From contig NZ_JAHKRM010000033.1 of assembly GCF_019396345.1 (NCBI RefSeq), forward strand, positions 62,001 through 126,000: DNA of 64,000 nt, read 5' to 3'. Under the pieces are notes generated by a model that searched no databases, had not been told where the DNA came from, and saw only the letters and a list, made by a program, of their open reading frames with translations. This DNA is from Nonomuraea guangzhouensis. GTDB lineage: Bacteria; Actinomycetota; Actinomycetes; Streptosporangiales; Streptosporangiaceae. The position numbers were made by a program, and so were the translations under genes. This document shows, in pieces, positions 1 through 7,868 of this stretch; within the stretch, counting starts at the first letter, position 1; each line of letters starts with the position of its first letter.

Positions 1-726
1 CACGCTCGTGGCCACGGACACCTCTTCGGCGACGGTCGGGTGATGGTCGAGCAGCAGCTCCCACGCGCTCCGCAGCGCCTCCCGCCAGACGGCCAGCTCG
101 TCCTCGGACAGCCGGTCCGCGGCCAGCCGGGCGCCGGGCATCCGGTACGGGTCGAGGTCGTCGACGCAGAGCGTGAGGATCCTGCCCCGGGCCGTGACCT
201 CCAGGTGGCGTAGCGCCTGCCAGCCGGGGGCGTCCTGGTGGGGGTCGTCGGGGAGGCGTACCGTCTCGTCACCGATCACCTCCACCGGGCCGCCCGCGCG
301 CCGGACCAGCGCCGACGGGCCGGCGAGTACGGCACGGCCGAGCGACGGCAGCGTGATGCCGCCTTCGTCGGCGGGCACCTCGATCTCGAAGTCCATGCCC
401 GAACGGACGGCGGCCGCGGCGGCGACGGCCGCGAGCCGGGCGGGCGAGTGTCCCCCGGCCCCGGTCGCCAGCGCGTGGTAGGTACGCCAGGCCCAGGCAC
501 CGACGGCGGGATGGCGGAGCACGGCGTCCACCACGCGCGGCCGATGCCCCTGGGCCGCGCTCAGCAACCGGTACGCCTCCGGGGCCGCGCGGCCCACCCC
601 GTGCAGGAGCAGGACGTGCTTGCTGTGCTGGGCGCCGAGCAGGAGGCGAGCCGCCTCCGCGCCCCCTGCGCCCGAGCCCAGCGCCTGGAAGTGCTCGTCC
701 GGGATGACGTGGTGCTTGAGGCTCAT
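1..726 (-). CDS. HExxH-type peptide beta-hydroxylase of a cyclophane RiPP locus (3' part beyond left edge)
   Basis: The reading frame is open from the ATG at 726 to the left edge (242 codons), so only the N-terminal part is present and the HExxH metal site that names the family is not in view. The N-terminus begins MSLKHHVIPDEHF and continues with an alanine-rich helical segment ending near LLLDHHPTVAEE. The start overlaps the stop of the upstream radical SAM gene by four bases (ATGA), so the two are translationally coupled. Family knowledge: such proteins pair with FxsB-like enzymes, and characterised members are Fe/alpha-ketoglutarate-dependent peptide beta-hydroxylases. I infer that it hydroxylates the same precursor peptide. 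The family call rests mainly on context and N-terminal resemblance. Confidence 0.62.
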   Translation of the reverse strand, partial: MSLKHHVIPDEHFQALGSGAGGAEAARLLLGAQHSKHVLLLHGVGRAAPEAYRLLSAAQGHRPRVVDAVLRHPAVGAWAWRTYHALATGAGGHSPARLAAVAAAAAVRSGMDFEIEVPADEGGITLPSLGRAVLAGPSALVRRAGGPVEVIGDETVRLPDDPHQDAPGWQALRHLEVTARGRILTLCVDDLDPYRMPGARLAADRLSEDELAVWREALRSAWELLLDHHPTVAEEVSVATSV

Positions 727-1892
727 CGGCGCCCTTCCAGCAGGGTGGCGACGTCGCGCTGGACCTCGCCGCGGATGTGGTCGATCAGGCGGAACAGGTC
801 GGCGCAGTAGACCGAGCGATTGCCGAAACCGTTGTCCGGGTCGTAGCGGTGCGCGTACAGGCCGCCGCCACAGACGGACAGGACCGGGCAGTCCCGGCAT
901 TCCTTCGCGAGGGTCTCGGCGCCGAGCTGGCGGGTCATGACGGCCGGGTGCCGCAGCACCGCGTCGAAGGTGTCGCGGGCGACGTGGAATCCGGTGACCG
1001 GAGCGCCGGGATAGGCGGACTTCAAGGTGTCGGACTGCTGGATGCCGCCGTCGGCCTCGATCACCACCATCCGGGCCGGCCCCAGTCCCAGGGTCTCGCT
1101 CGACGACGTGCCGCCCATGAGGAGGTGCAGGATGTCGGCGAACAGCCGCACCTCGGTCTCCCTGTGGGCCGCGCCGTACCACCGGTCGAAGATCGGGATC
1201 AGCCAGTCCGCGTACGGCGTCGCGCCGTCCTCGGCGGGCAGGCCGGGCGGTGGCTCGGCCCAGTTGCCGTGCGGCAGCAGGAAGTCGATCCGGGGCGGCC
1301 CGGACGCGAGCAGCGCCTCATAGGTGGTGAGGGGATCGTTGTCGAGGTCGACGGTGCAGAGGAGTCCGCCGTACAGGTGGAAATAGCGCTCGGTGAGCAG
1401 GTCGAGGGCGGCGGAGACGGTGGCGTGGCTACCGCTCCCGTCGGGCCGCCGCCGGTGCCGGTCGTGATCGTCGGCGCCGCCGTCCATGCTGACGCCGACG
1501 CGGATTCCGAGATCATCGAACAGCTTCAGGTAGGTCTCGTCGAGGCGCATCCCGTTGGTCTGCAGGCTGACGTCGAGCCGGACGCCCGGCCCCAGGGCCT
1601 GCCGGACAGCACGGACGGTATGGGCGATGTGGTCGGCACCGGCGAGGAGCGGCTCCCCGCCATGCAGGATCAGGTGGACGGAAGGCATCCCGTGCGCGTG
1701 AGCGTGCTCCGCGATCCGGAAGGCGGTGTGTGCGATGACGTCCTTTGAAACCCGACGCGGCTGCTCTTTCCAGCTTTGATCGGCCATTTCATAGACATAA
1801 CAATAATCGCACCTCAGGTCGCATCTACTGTGTATTTTTAGGATGAACTGGCACAAAGGCCACGGCTGCCATCCTTCTTTCGAGCGTGACAC
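723..1892 (-). CDS. fxsB: FxsB-type radical SAM/SPASM cyclophane-forming peptide maturase
   Basis: This 389-residue radical SAM enzyme is predicted to install an aromatic-ring-to-beta-carbon crosslink (three-residue cyclophane) in a ribosomal peptide. The 4Fe-4S site is the CxxxCxxC of Cys24, Cys28 and Cys31 in the context HSRCDLRCDYCYVYE. The opening WPLCQFILKIHSRCDL is typical of FxsB. The C-terminal SPASM region (about 320-375) carries CRDCPVLSVCGGG and a later VYCADL, which would bind auxiliary clusters. The start is GTG at 1892, with an AAGG-like ribosome site about nine bases upstream. It is coupled by ATGA to the beta-hydroxylase gene and preceded by a 25-codon candidate precursor. The family is clear. 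The crosslink chemistry is inferred from characterised relatives. Confidence 0.88.
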   Translation of the reverse strand: MSRSKEGWQPWPLCQFILKIHSRCDLRCDYCYVYEMADQSWKEQPRRVSKDVIAHTAFRIAEHAHAHGMPSVHLILHGGEPLLAGADHIAHTVRAVRQALGPGVRLDVSLQTNGMRLDETYLKLFDDLGIRVGVSMDGGADDHDRHRRRPDGSGSHATVSAALDLLTERYFHLYGGLLCTVDLDNDPLTTYEALLASGPPRIDFLLPHGNWAEPPPGLPAEDGATPYADWLIPIFDRWYGAAHRETEVRLFADILHLLMGGTSSSETLGLGPARMVVIEADGGIQQSDTLKSAYPGAPVTGFHVARDTFDAVLRHPAVMTRQLGAETLAKECRDCPVLSVCGGGLYAHRYDPDNGFGNRSVYCADLFRLIDHIRGEVQRDVATLLEGRR

Positions 1893-1913
1893 GTGGCGGA
1901 ACCTTACGCTTAT

Positions 1914-1991
1914 TCATTCGGCAGTGGCCACTTGACGCACACGGAAGCCCTCGGACCTGAAAGTTTCACTCCTGGTAAGAGGCTCTGTCAT
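1914..1991 (-). CDS. Candidate RiPP precursor peptide (25 aa) upstream of fxsB
   Basis: A 25-codon frame starts at ATG 1991 and stops 21 bases before the fxsB start, on the same strand. The peptide opens MTEPLTRSETFRSEG, has Phe at two positions in FRS and FRV contexts, and ends VRQVATAE. FxsB enzymes act on aromatic-x-x triplets, and FRS fits the Phe-x-Ser pattern of FxsA-type substrates, although here it is internal rather than at the extreme C-terminus. A GTG in frame at 2006 with a GGAAGG element four bases upstream would add five residues. Nothing else is known of this peptide. It could be a chance frame, since the frame stays open further upstream antisense to the pectate lyase gene. 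Confidence 0.35.
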   Translation of the reverse strand: MTEPLTRSETFRSEGFRVRQVATAE

Positions 1992-2109
1992 GCCCTGGCC
2001 AGCCACGACGCCTTCCAGCTGACCGTCGGCTCCAAGGTCCACATTGACGCCTGGAAAGCGCTTTCCTACATTGACGGTCACGTGGACGAGCATCCGCAGG
2101 GAGGCAACT

Positions 2110-2877
2110 GTGAGAAGCACGATCCTGGCCATGGCAGCAGCCGCACTGGCCCTGGCCTGCACCGTCGGAAGCGGGCCTGTGGCATCCGCCGCCGCCTGGC
2201 CGACGCCGAGCGGCCAGCAGCCCGTCAGCGCGACGATCAGCGTGTCGGGCACGCGCGACGGCGGCATGGTCCGCTACTACGGCACCGGACCCCTGGGCAG
2301 CGGCGGGCAGGAAGAGGGCCAGAGCCCGATCTTCAAGCTCGCCAACGGCGCGGTGCTGAAGAACGTCATCATCGGCGCACCGGCCGCCGACGGCATCCAC
2401 TGCACAGGCACCTGCACCCTCCAGAACGTCTGGTGGGAGGACGTCGGCGAGGACGCCGCCACCTTCAAGGGAACCTCGTCGTCCCAGACGATGACGATCA
2501 ACGGCGGCGGGGCCAGGTCGGCCAGCGACAAGGTCTTCCAGCACAACGGCCCCGGCACCATGTACATCAGGAACTTCCAGGTGCAGACCTTCGGCAAGCT
2601 CTACCGTTCCTGCGGAAACTGCTCCAGCCAGTACGCGCGGCACGTCGTGATCTCCAACGTCACCGCCACGTACTCGGGCAAGACGCTGGCCGGCATCAAC
2701 ACCAACTACGGCGACACCGCCAGGTACTCCGGCATCACGATCGTCGGCGACTCCGGCAAGAAGATCGTGATCTGCGAGAAGTACAAGGGCGTGACCAGCG
2801 GCGAACCCACCAAGATCGGCAGCGGCGCCGACGGCGTGAACTGCTTCTACTCCAGCTCGGACATCACCTACCGGTAA
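2110..2877 (+). CDS. Secreted pectate lyase, polysaccharide lyase family 3
   Basis: The 255-residue product has a Sec signal peptide (MRSTILAMAAAALALACTVG, cleavage probably after the GPVASA segment) and a single parallel beta-helix domain. Family hallmarks are the GADGIHC-like segment (AADGIHCTGTC), NVWWEDVGEDAATFKG, and the C-terminal IVICEKYKGV with a final Cys-containing GADGVNCFY. PL3 enzymes cleave polygalacturonate by calcium-dependent beta-elimination outside the cell. GTG at 2110 is chosen because GGGAGG lies six bases upstream and the signal peptide begins exactly there. An upstream in-frame start near 2044 would place charged residues before the signal. It stands alone, divergent from the RiPP genes, with a strong hairpin terminator just downstream. 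Confidence 0.88.
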   Translation: MRSTILAMAAAALALACTVGSGPVASAAAWPTPSGQQPVSATISVSGTRDGGMVRYYGTGPLGSGGQEEGQSPIFKLANGAVLKNVIIGAPAADGIHCTGTCTLQNVWWEDVGEDAATFKGTSSSQTMTINGGGARSASDKVFQHNGPGTMYIRNFQVQTFGKLYRSCGNCSSQYARHVVISNVTATYSGKTLAGINTNYGDTARYSGITIVGDSGKKIVICEKYKGVTSGEPTKIGSGADGVNCFYSSSDITYR

Positions 2878-2883
2878 CCCATC

Positions 2884-2915
2884 GGCGGGCGCGGCTCCCC
2901 GAAGCCGCGCCCGCC
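2884..2915. terminator. Hairpin terminator between convergent genes
   Basis: A perfect 13-bp inverted repeat (GGCGGGCGCGGCT, loop CCCCGA, then its complement) lies seven bases after the pectate lyase stop and seven bases before the end of the convergent transporter gene. There is no T tract, as is usual in high-GC actinobacteria. It can serve both strands. Confidence 0.75.
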
Positions 2916-2921
2916 ACCGCG

Positions 2922-4271
2922 TCAGGTGGCCACGGCATCACCGGGCCGCGCGGAAGGGACGGACGGCGCGGCCGGCTTTCTGCCGCGGCCGCTCAGCGTG
3001 ATCATGATCGAGCCGAAGACCGCGGTGACGGCGAACACGGTGAAGCCCCAGCTCTGCGCGTGGTTGGCCAGCAGGACCCCGCCCAGCCAGGGGCCGAAGA
3101 CCGCGCCGAAGCGGCCCATACCGGCGGTCCAGCCCAGGGCGGTGGCCCGGCTCTCGGTGGGGAACCGCCCGGCGACCGCCGCGTACACCATCGTCTGGGC
3201 GCTGAACAGCCACACGCCGGTGAGGAAGACGACGACGTAGGTGATCGGCAGCGGCATGCGGATGCCGAGCAGGAAGGTGCCGACGGCGGTGAGCGCGAAC
3301 CACAGCGCGGAGACGCGGGTGGCGCCGAAGCGGTCGGCGATCCGGCCCGCGACGAGCATGCCCACGATGCCGCCGAGGTTGATGACGAGCAGGAAGCCGA
3401 GTGCGGAGCCGAGTTCGTAGCCATTGGCGCGCATCATGGTCGGCAGCCAGGTGTTCACGCCGTAGACCAGCAGCAGGCCGCCGAAGGAGGCGAGCCAGAA
3501 CAGCAGGGTGGGCAGCCACAGCGAGTTCTGGAACAGGCCGCGCAGGCCGACCCAGCGGTCGGCGCGGGTGGCCGAGGCGTCCTGACTGGCCGGGAACTCG
3601 GCCAGATCAACCCCGTGCCTGCGGGCGAGCGCCTCGGCTTCGTCGCGGCGGCCACGGGTCACCAGGAAGCCCAGCGACTCGGGGAGGAACCGCGCGACGA
3701 GCGGCACCGCGATGATCAGCGGCACGACCCCCACCCAGTACAGCGAGCGCCACCCGAAGGGCGCCACCAGCCACAGGCTCAGCGCGGAGGCGAGGATGCC
3801 GCCCGCGTGGTGGGCGGTCATGAGCACGCCGATCATGAGGTTGCCGCGGCCGCGCGGGGCGTACTCGACGACCATGGCGATCGCGATCGGCAGCAGGCCG
3901 CCGAGACCGAGCCCGGCCAGGAGGCGGCCGAAGCCGAACACGCCGAGCGACGGCGCGGCGGCGCAGACGGCCGAGGCGATCGAGAACAGCGCGCAGCATC
4001 CGGCGATGACCTTCTTACGGCCCGCCCAGTCGGTGACGGTGCCCGCGGCGAGCGCGCCGACGAGCATGCCGAAGGTGGCATAGCTCCCGATCTCGCCGCC
4101 CTTCGCGGCGGTCAGGCCCAGGGTGGGGTCGTCGAGCATCTTCGGCAGTACGGCTCCGTACATGAACATGTCGAGCCCGTCGAAGAGCACGACCATCCAG
4201 CACAAGGCGATCACCAGGACGACGAGCCTGGTGGGCCGTCCCGAGGCGACGGCGGGTGGTGTGGAGGACAT
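2922..4271 (-). CDS. MFS aromatic acid:H+ symporter (AAHS type)
   Basis: The 449-residue product has twelve predicted membrane segments. It resembles PcaK, BenK and GalT, which import hydroxylated benzoates with protons. The signature FDGLDMFMYGAVLPKM in the first helix carries the conserved Asp residues of AAHS carriers, and the loop after helix 2 has DWAGRKKV (MFS motif A). ATG at 4271 is preferred because an AGAGGA element lies seven bases upstream. An in-frame extension to 4334 adds an Arg-rich stretch unlikely in this family. The gene diverges from a GntR regulator across a 154-bp region with an inverted repeat. The nearby galB/galC/galD genes suggest a gallate- or protocatechuate-like substrate (inference). 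Confidence 0.83.
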   Translation of the reverse strand: MSSTPPAVASGRPTRLVVLVIALCWMVVLFDGLDMFMYGAVLPKMLDDPTLGLTAAKGGEIGSYATFGMLVGALAAGTVTDWAGRKKVIAGCCALFSIASAVCAAAPSLGVFGFGRLLAGLGLGGLLPIAIAMVVEYAPRGRGNLMIGVLMTAHHAGGILASALSLWLVAPFGWRSLYWVGVVPLIIAVPLVARFLPESLGFLVTRGRRDEAEALARRHGVDLAEFPASQDASATRADRWVGLRGLFQNSLWLPTLLFWLASFGGLLLVYGVNTWLPTMMRANGYELGSALGFLLVINLGGIVGMLVAGRIADRFGATRVSALWFALTAVGTFLLGIRMPLPITYVVVFLTGVWLFSAQTMVYAAVAGRFPTESRATALGWTAGMGRFGAVFGPWLGGVLLANHAQSWGFTVFAVTAVFGSIMITLSGRGRKPAAPSVPSARPGDAVAT

Positions 4272-4327
4272 CCTGATTCCTCTCGGAAGGGGTTCCTGGC
4301 GGGCCGGCCGGTGCCGCCGACCGTAAC

Positions 4328-4356
4328 TTGCCATAATCCTGTTGGCAATATGGCAA
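4328..4356. promoter_or_regulatory. Inverted-repeat operator candidate in the MFS/GntR divergent region
   Basis: TTGCCATA (4328-4335) and TATGGCAA (4349-4356) form an 8-bp perfect inverted repeat spaced by 13 bases, in an AT-rich island between the divergent starts. A TTGACA hexamer (4366-4371) follows on the plus strand. It is a plausible autoregulatory site for the adjacent GntR protein. Confidence 0.5.
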
Positions 4357-4425
4357 ACAAGATTGTTGACATTTTTGTTGCCCTAGATTTAGCCTCGACA
4401 CGCATGTACAGAGGAAGGGCGGCCG

Positions 4426-5076
4426 ATGCCGTACGAAGACGGCCCGATCAGCGGTGAACAGGCGAAACAGCACGCGCTCACCGGCCTGCGCGAGGCCATC
4501 ACGCGGGGCGACATGGCGCCCGCCCAGCGCCTGGTCGAAGGCGAGCTCGCGGAGCGGTTCGGGGTGACCCGAGGGAGCATCCGGGCGGCGCTGATCGACC
4601 TGACCGCCGAAGGGCTGGTGGAACGCGTTCACAACCGGGGCGCCCGGGTGCGGGTCGTCTCGGTCGAGGAGGCGGTCGCCATCACCGAGTGCCGGATGGT
4701 CCTCGAAGGGCTGTGCGCGGCCAAGGCGGCGGCACGGGCCACCGACGAGCAGCTGTCCGAGCTCGCGGCCCTGGGCCAGGCGATGGTCAAGGCGGTCGCC
4801 GACGGCGAGCCGCTGACGTACTCGGCGCTCAACCACGAGCTGCACGCCTACATCCGCGACATCTCCGGGCAGCAGGTCGCGGTCGAGTTGTTGCAACGGC
4901 TCAACGCCCAGCTGGTCCGGCACCGCTTCCAGCTCGCTCTGCGCCCCGGGCGTCCGCAGAAGTCCCTCAACGAGCATCTGGCGCTGATCGAGGCGATCCG
5001 CGCCCACGATCCGGCGGCGGCCCAGGTGGCCGCGCACGCCCACCTGGCCAGCGTCATCGAAGCCCTGCGCGAATGA
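4426..5076 (+). CDS. GntR-family transcriptional regulator (FadR/FCD subfamily)
   Basis: The 216-residue product has an N-terminal winged helix (about residues 10-75). Its recognition region reads LAERFGVTRGSIRAALIDLTAEGLVER, and a helical FCD-type effector domain follows (about 85-210) with the metal-ligating pattern NHELHAYI and a later HAHL. FCD domains commonly bind carboxylates, which suits control of an aromatic acid pathway. GGAAGG lies seven bases before ATG 4426. It is divergent from the AAHS transporter and precedes galB on the same strand, so it probably controls both. Ligand and sign of regulation are unknown. Confidence 0.85.
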   Translation: MPYEDGPISGEQAKQHALTGLREAITRGDMAPAQRLVEGELAERFGVTRGSIRAALIDLTAEGLVERVHNRGARVRVVSVEEAVAITECRMVLEGLCAAKAAARATDEQLSELAALGQAMVKAVADGEPLTYSALNHELHAYIRDISGQQVAVELLQRLNAQLVRHRFQLALRPGRPQKSLNEHLALIEAIRAHDPAAAQVAAHAHLASVIEALRE

Positions 5077-5216
5077 CGCCGTCCGCCGTCCGCCGTCCGC
5101 CGTCCGCCGTGCGTCGTGCGTCGTGCGTCGTGCGTCGTGCGCCGTGCGCCGTGCGCCGTGCGCCGTGCGCCGTGCGCCGTGCGCCGTTCGTCGTGCGCCG
5201 TTCGCCGTGCGCCGCC
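5077..5216. repeat. Heptamer tandem repeat, 20 units (CGYCGTB)
   Basis: It starts at the base after the GntR stop codon. Twenty head-to-tail 7-bp units follow: mostly CGCCGTG, with CGCCGTC at the left end and CGTCGTG in two blocks. The last unit is CGCCGCC. The array fills most of the gap before galB and contains no gene that I can support. Such an array may vary in copy number by slippage and changes the distance to the galB ribosome site. Confidence 0.9.
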
Positions 5217-5244
5217 CGCCAGCCGACGACCGCCAGCCGACGAC
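5217..5244. repeat. 14-bp direct duplication after the heptamer array
   Basis: CGCCAGCCGACGAC is repeated twice without a gap, immediately after the heptamer array and 36 bases before the galB start. Confidence 0.85.
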
Positions 5245-5280
5245 AGCTGGCCCGACCCCCACACACCGAGGAGAACGACA

Positions 5281-6033
5281 ATGACCGACGACGGGAAGCC
5301 GGCAGCTCCCGCGCAGTCCACCCTGGTCATCAGCGCGCACGCCGGCGACTTCGTCTGGCGCGCGGGCGGGGCGATCGCCCTGGCCGCCGCGCGGGGCGAG
5401 AAGGTGACGATCGTGTGCCTGTCCTTCGGCGAACGCGGCGAGTCCGCGAAGGCCTGGCGCGAAGGCAGATCCCTCGACGAGATCAAACAGCTGCGGCGGG
5501 CTGAGGCCGAGCAGGCCGCCGCGACCCTGGGAGCCGGCATCCGCTTCCTGGACGCCGGTGACTACCCGCTGCGGGAGACGCCGGAGCTCACGGACGAGCT
5601 CGTAGGCGTCTACCGCGAGGTGGTGCCGACCGTGGTGCTCACGCATCCGCTGGAGGATCCGTACAACGGCGACCACCCCGCGGCCGCCCGGATGGCGCTG
5701 CAGGCCCGCGTCCTGGCTCAGGCGATCGGCTACCCGGCCTCGGGTGAGCCGCTCGGCGCGCCGCCGGTGTTCTTCTTCGAGCCGCACCAGCCGGAGATGT
5801 GCGGCTTCACCCCGCAGGTGCTGCTCGACATCACCGAGGTCTTCGACACCAAGCGCAAGGCGATGGAGTGCCTGCCCGCCCAGCGGCACATGTGGGACTA
5901 CTACACCGACCTGGCCACGCGCCGCGGGGTGCAGCTCAAGCGCAATGCCGGGCCGAATCTGGGGCTGCCCCACACGACGTACGGCGAGGCGTACATGCGG
6001 CCTTACCCGCAGGTGACGGCGGTGCTGGCATGA
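5281..6033 (+). CDS. galB: 4-oxalomesaconate hydratase (GalB-like, PIG-L/LmbE fold)
   Basis: The 250-residue PIG-L-fold protein resembles Pseudomonas putida GalB, which hydrates the enol form of 4-oxalomesaconate to 4-carboxy-4-hydroxy-2-oxoadipate. The segment SAHAGDFVWRAGG replaces the AHPDDE metal motif of ordinary LmbE deacetylases, as in GalB. THPLEDPYNGDHPAAA carries the further His ligands. ATG 5281 follows GAGGAG with a suitable gap. The gene overlaps the following aldolase gene by ATGA. The three-gene order GalB, GalC, GalD makes the hydratase call much stronger than sequence alone would. A generic PIG-L deacetylase is the alternative. Confidence 0.8.
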   Translation: MTDDGKPAAPAQSTLVISAHAGDFVWRAGGAIALAAARGEKVTIVCLSFGERGESAKAWREGRSLDEIKQLRRAEAEQAAATLGAGIRFLDAGDYPLRETPELTDELVGVYREVVPTVVLTHPLEDPYNGDHPAAARMALQARVLAQAIGYPASGEPLGAPPVFFFEPHQPEMCGFTPQVLLDITEVFDTKRKAMECLPAQRHMWDYYTDLATRRGVQLKRNAGPNLGLPHTTYGEAYMRPYPQVTAVLA

Positions 6034-6740
6034 CCGGAGTGATCGTCACCGACCCGCCCAGGGCCGACGCCGCCGGGGTGGCGGCGCTGGCGGGGTTCGG
6101 GGTGGCCACCGTGCACGAGGCGCTGGGCCGTACGGGAAGTCTCGGTCCTGGGCTGCGGCCCATCCAGCAGGGCGTGCGTGTCAGCGGCACGGCGGTCACC
6201 GTCCTGTGCTGGCCCGGGGACAACCTCATGATTCACGCGGCGGTCGAGCAGTGCCGCGACGGGGACGTGCTGGTCGTCACCACCACTTCGCCGTCCACGG
6301 ACGGGATGTTCGGGGAGCTGTTCGCCACGGCGCTGGGGCGGCGTGGCGTGCGCGGGCTGGTGATCGACGCCGGTGTACGGGACACGGCGGAGTTGCGTGC
6401 GATGGGGTTCCCCGTCTGGTCGGCGGCCGTGTGCGCGCAGGGCACGGTCAAGGCGACCGCGGGCTCGGTCAACGTGCCCGTGGTGGTCGGCGGGCAGGTG
6501 ATCAGGCCCGGCGACGCGGTGCTCGCCGACGACGACGGGGTGATGTGCGTCCCGCGTGACCTCGTCGCCACGGCCGTGAAGGCGGCCGAGGCCAGGACGG
6601 CCAAGGAGGAGGCCGCCCGAGCGGCGTTCGCCGCCGGCGAGCTCGGCCTCGACCGCTACGGCCTGCGCGAGACGCTGGCGCGGCTGGGCGTGCGCTACGT
6701 GACGGCGGAGGAGTACGAACGCGAGGGGACGGCGCTGTGA
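6030..6740 (+). CDS. galC: 4-carboxy-4-hydroxy-2-oxoadipate aldolase / oxaloacetate decarboxylase (GalC/LigK-like, RraA fold)
   Basis: The 236-residue RraA-fold protein probably cleaves 4-carboxy-4-hydroxy-2-oxoadipate to pyruvate and oxaloacetate. The family core is visible in VIDAGVRDTAELRAMGFPVW (Arg and Asp of the active site) and in RPGDAVLADDDGVMCVP. The C-terminal helical tail, with YGLRETLARLGVRY, matches GalC/LigK aldolases rather than the shorter RNase E inhibitor RraA. The start overlaps the galB stop (ATGA), indicating one transcript. The next gene is the matching tautomerase. Confidence 0.82.
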   Translation: MTGVIVTDPPRADAAGVAALAGFGVATVHEALGRTGSLGPGLRPIQQGVRVSGTAVTVLCWPGDNLMIHAAVEQCRDGDVLVVTTTSPSTDGMFGELFATALGRRGVRGLVIDAGVRDTAELRAMGFPVWSAAVCAQGTVKATAGSVNVPVVVGGQVIRPGDAVLADDDGVMCVPRDLVATAVKAAEARTAKEEAARAAFAAGELGLDRYGLRETLARLGVRYVTAEEYEREGTAL

Positions 6741-6774
6741 CGACCGCGAAGTGCGACTGCGAGAGGGCCGTGAC

Positions 6775-7857
6775 GTGAGCTCCGGTGAGCGTGGCGTGCG
6801 CTGCATGCTGATGCGTGGTGGCACCTCCAAGGGAGCCTATTTCCTCGCCGAGGACCTGCCGGCGGACCGGGCGGCACGCGACGACCTGCTGCTGCGCGTC
6901 ATGGGCAGCCCCGACCCGCGCCAGATCGACGGCCTGGGCGGTGCGCACCCGCTGACCAGCAAGGTGGCCGTCGTCTCCCGCTCCGCCGACGACGCCGCGG
7001 ACGTCGACTACCTCTTCCTGCAGACGGGCGTCGAGACCGCCGAGGTCTCCGACCGGCAGAACTGCGGCAACCTCCTCGCCGGAGTGGGCCCGTTCGCCGT
7101 CGAACGCGGGCTGGTCCCGGCCGCCGACGGCGAGACCACCGTGCGGATCCGGATGCTCAACACCGGCGAACTGGCCACGGCGACCTTCCCGAGCCCCGGC
7201 CGGGTGGTGAGTTACGACGGTGAGACGGAGATCTCCGGCGTGCCGGGGACCGCCGCCGCCATCGTGATCGAGTTCCCCGGCGGCGCGGACCGGCAGCCGC
7301 TGCTGCCGACCGGAAACGCCCGCGACGACGTGGCCGGCGTCGAGGTGACGTGCGTGGACAACGGCATGCCGGTGGTCCTCATCCGGGCGGCCGACCTCGG
7401 TGTCACGGGCTACGAGAGCCCAGCCGAGTTGGAGGGCGACACCGCGCTCGCCGCCCGGCTGGGCGAGATCCGCCTCGCGGCGGGCAAGCTGATGGGCCTC
7501 GGCGACGTCCGGGACACGACCGTGCCCAAACTGACCCTGCTCGCGCCGCCCCGCGACGGCGGCGCCGTCTGCACCCGTACGTTCATCCCGATCCGCTGCC
7601 ACACCTCCATCGGCGTGCTGGGAGCGGCGAGCGTCGCCGCCGGGCTGCTCGTCCCCGGCGGCACCGGCCGCGAGCTCGCCGTGCTCCCCGATGCCGGGGA
7701 GCGGCTGCGGGTCGAGCATCCGACGGGGTTCCTCGACGTCGAGACGGACGTCGCGCAGGGGCCGTCCGGCTCCCTTCATGCGGCCCGTACGGCCGTCGTC
7801 CGCACCGCCCGCAAGATCTTCGACGGCACGGTCCACCCGCGCCCGTCCGACACCTAG
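6775..7857 (+). CDS. galD: 4-oxalomesaconate tautomerase (GalD-like, PrpF family)
   Basis: The 360-residue PrpF-family isomerase is expected to interconvert keto and enol 4-oxalomesaconate. The two-domain diaminopimelate-epimerase-like fold is indicated by RCMLMRGGTSKGAYF near the start (first catalytic Cys) and SDRQNCGNLLAGVGPFA near residue 97 (second). The GGAHPLTSKVAVV segment is also typical of PrpF and GalD. GTG 6775 is chosen because GAGAGGG lies seven bases upstream; GTG 6751 is possible but has no ribosome site. It follows galC by 34 bases and precedes the dioxygenase gene by 11. Confidence 0.82.
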   Translation: MSSGERGVRCMLMRGGTSKGAYFLAEDLPADRAARDDLLLRVMGSPDPRQIDGLGGAHPLTSKVAVVSRSADDAADVDYLFLQTGVETAEVSDRQNCGNLLAGVGPFAVERGLVPAADGETTVRIRMLNTGELATATFPSPGRVVSYDGETEISGVPGTAAAIVIEFPGGADRQPLLPTGNARDDVAGVEVTCVDNGMPVVLIRAADLGVTGYESPAELEGDTALAARLGEIRLAAGKLMGLGDVRDTTVPKLTLLAPPRDGGAVCTRTFIPIRCHTSIGVLGAASVAAGLLVPGGTGRELAVLPDAGERLRVEHPTGFLDVETDVAQGPSGSLHAARTAVVRTARKIFDGTVHPRPSDT

Positions 7858-7868
7858 AAAGGCTCCTC

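Noticed and set aside
1893..4457. Plus-strand open frame of about 850 codons from the RiPP gene into the regulator region
   Set aside because: It runs over the pectate lyase in another frame and over the antisense of the transporter; no coding signature.
5077..5216. CRISPR-like array
   Set aside because: The units are 7 bp with no unique spacers, so it is a simple tandem repeat.
4015..5973. Minus-strand open frame of about 650 codons crossing the GntR gene and the heptamer array
   Set aside because: It crosses two real genes and an intergenic repeat, and its repetitive Arg/Thr/Ala part is only the translated array.
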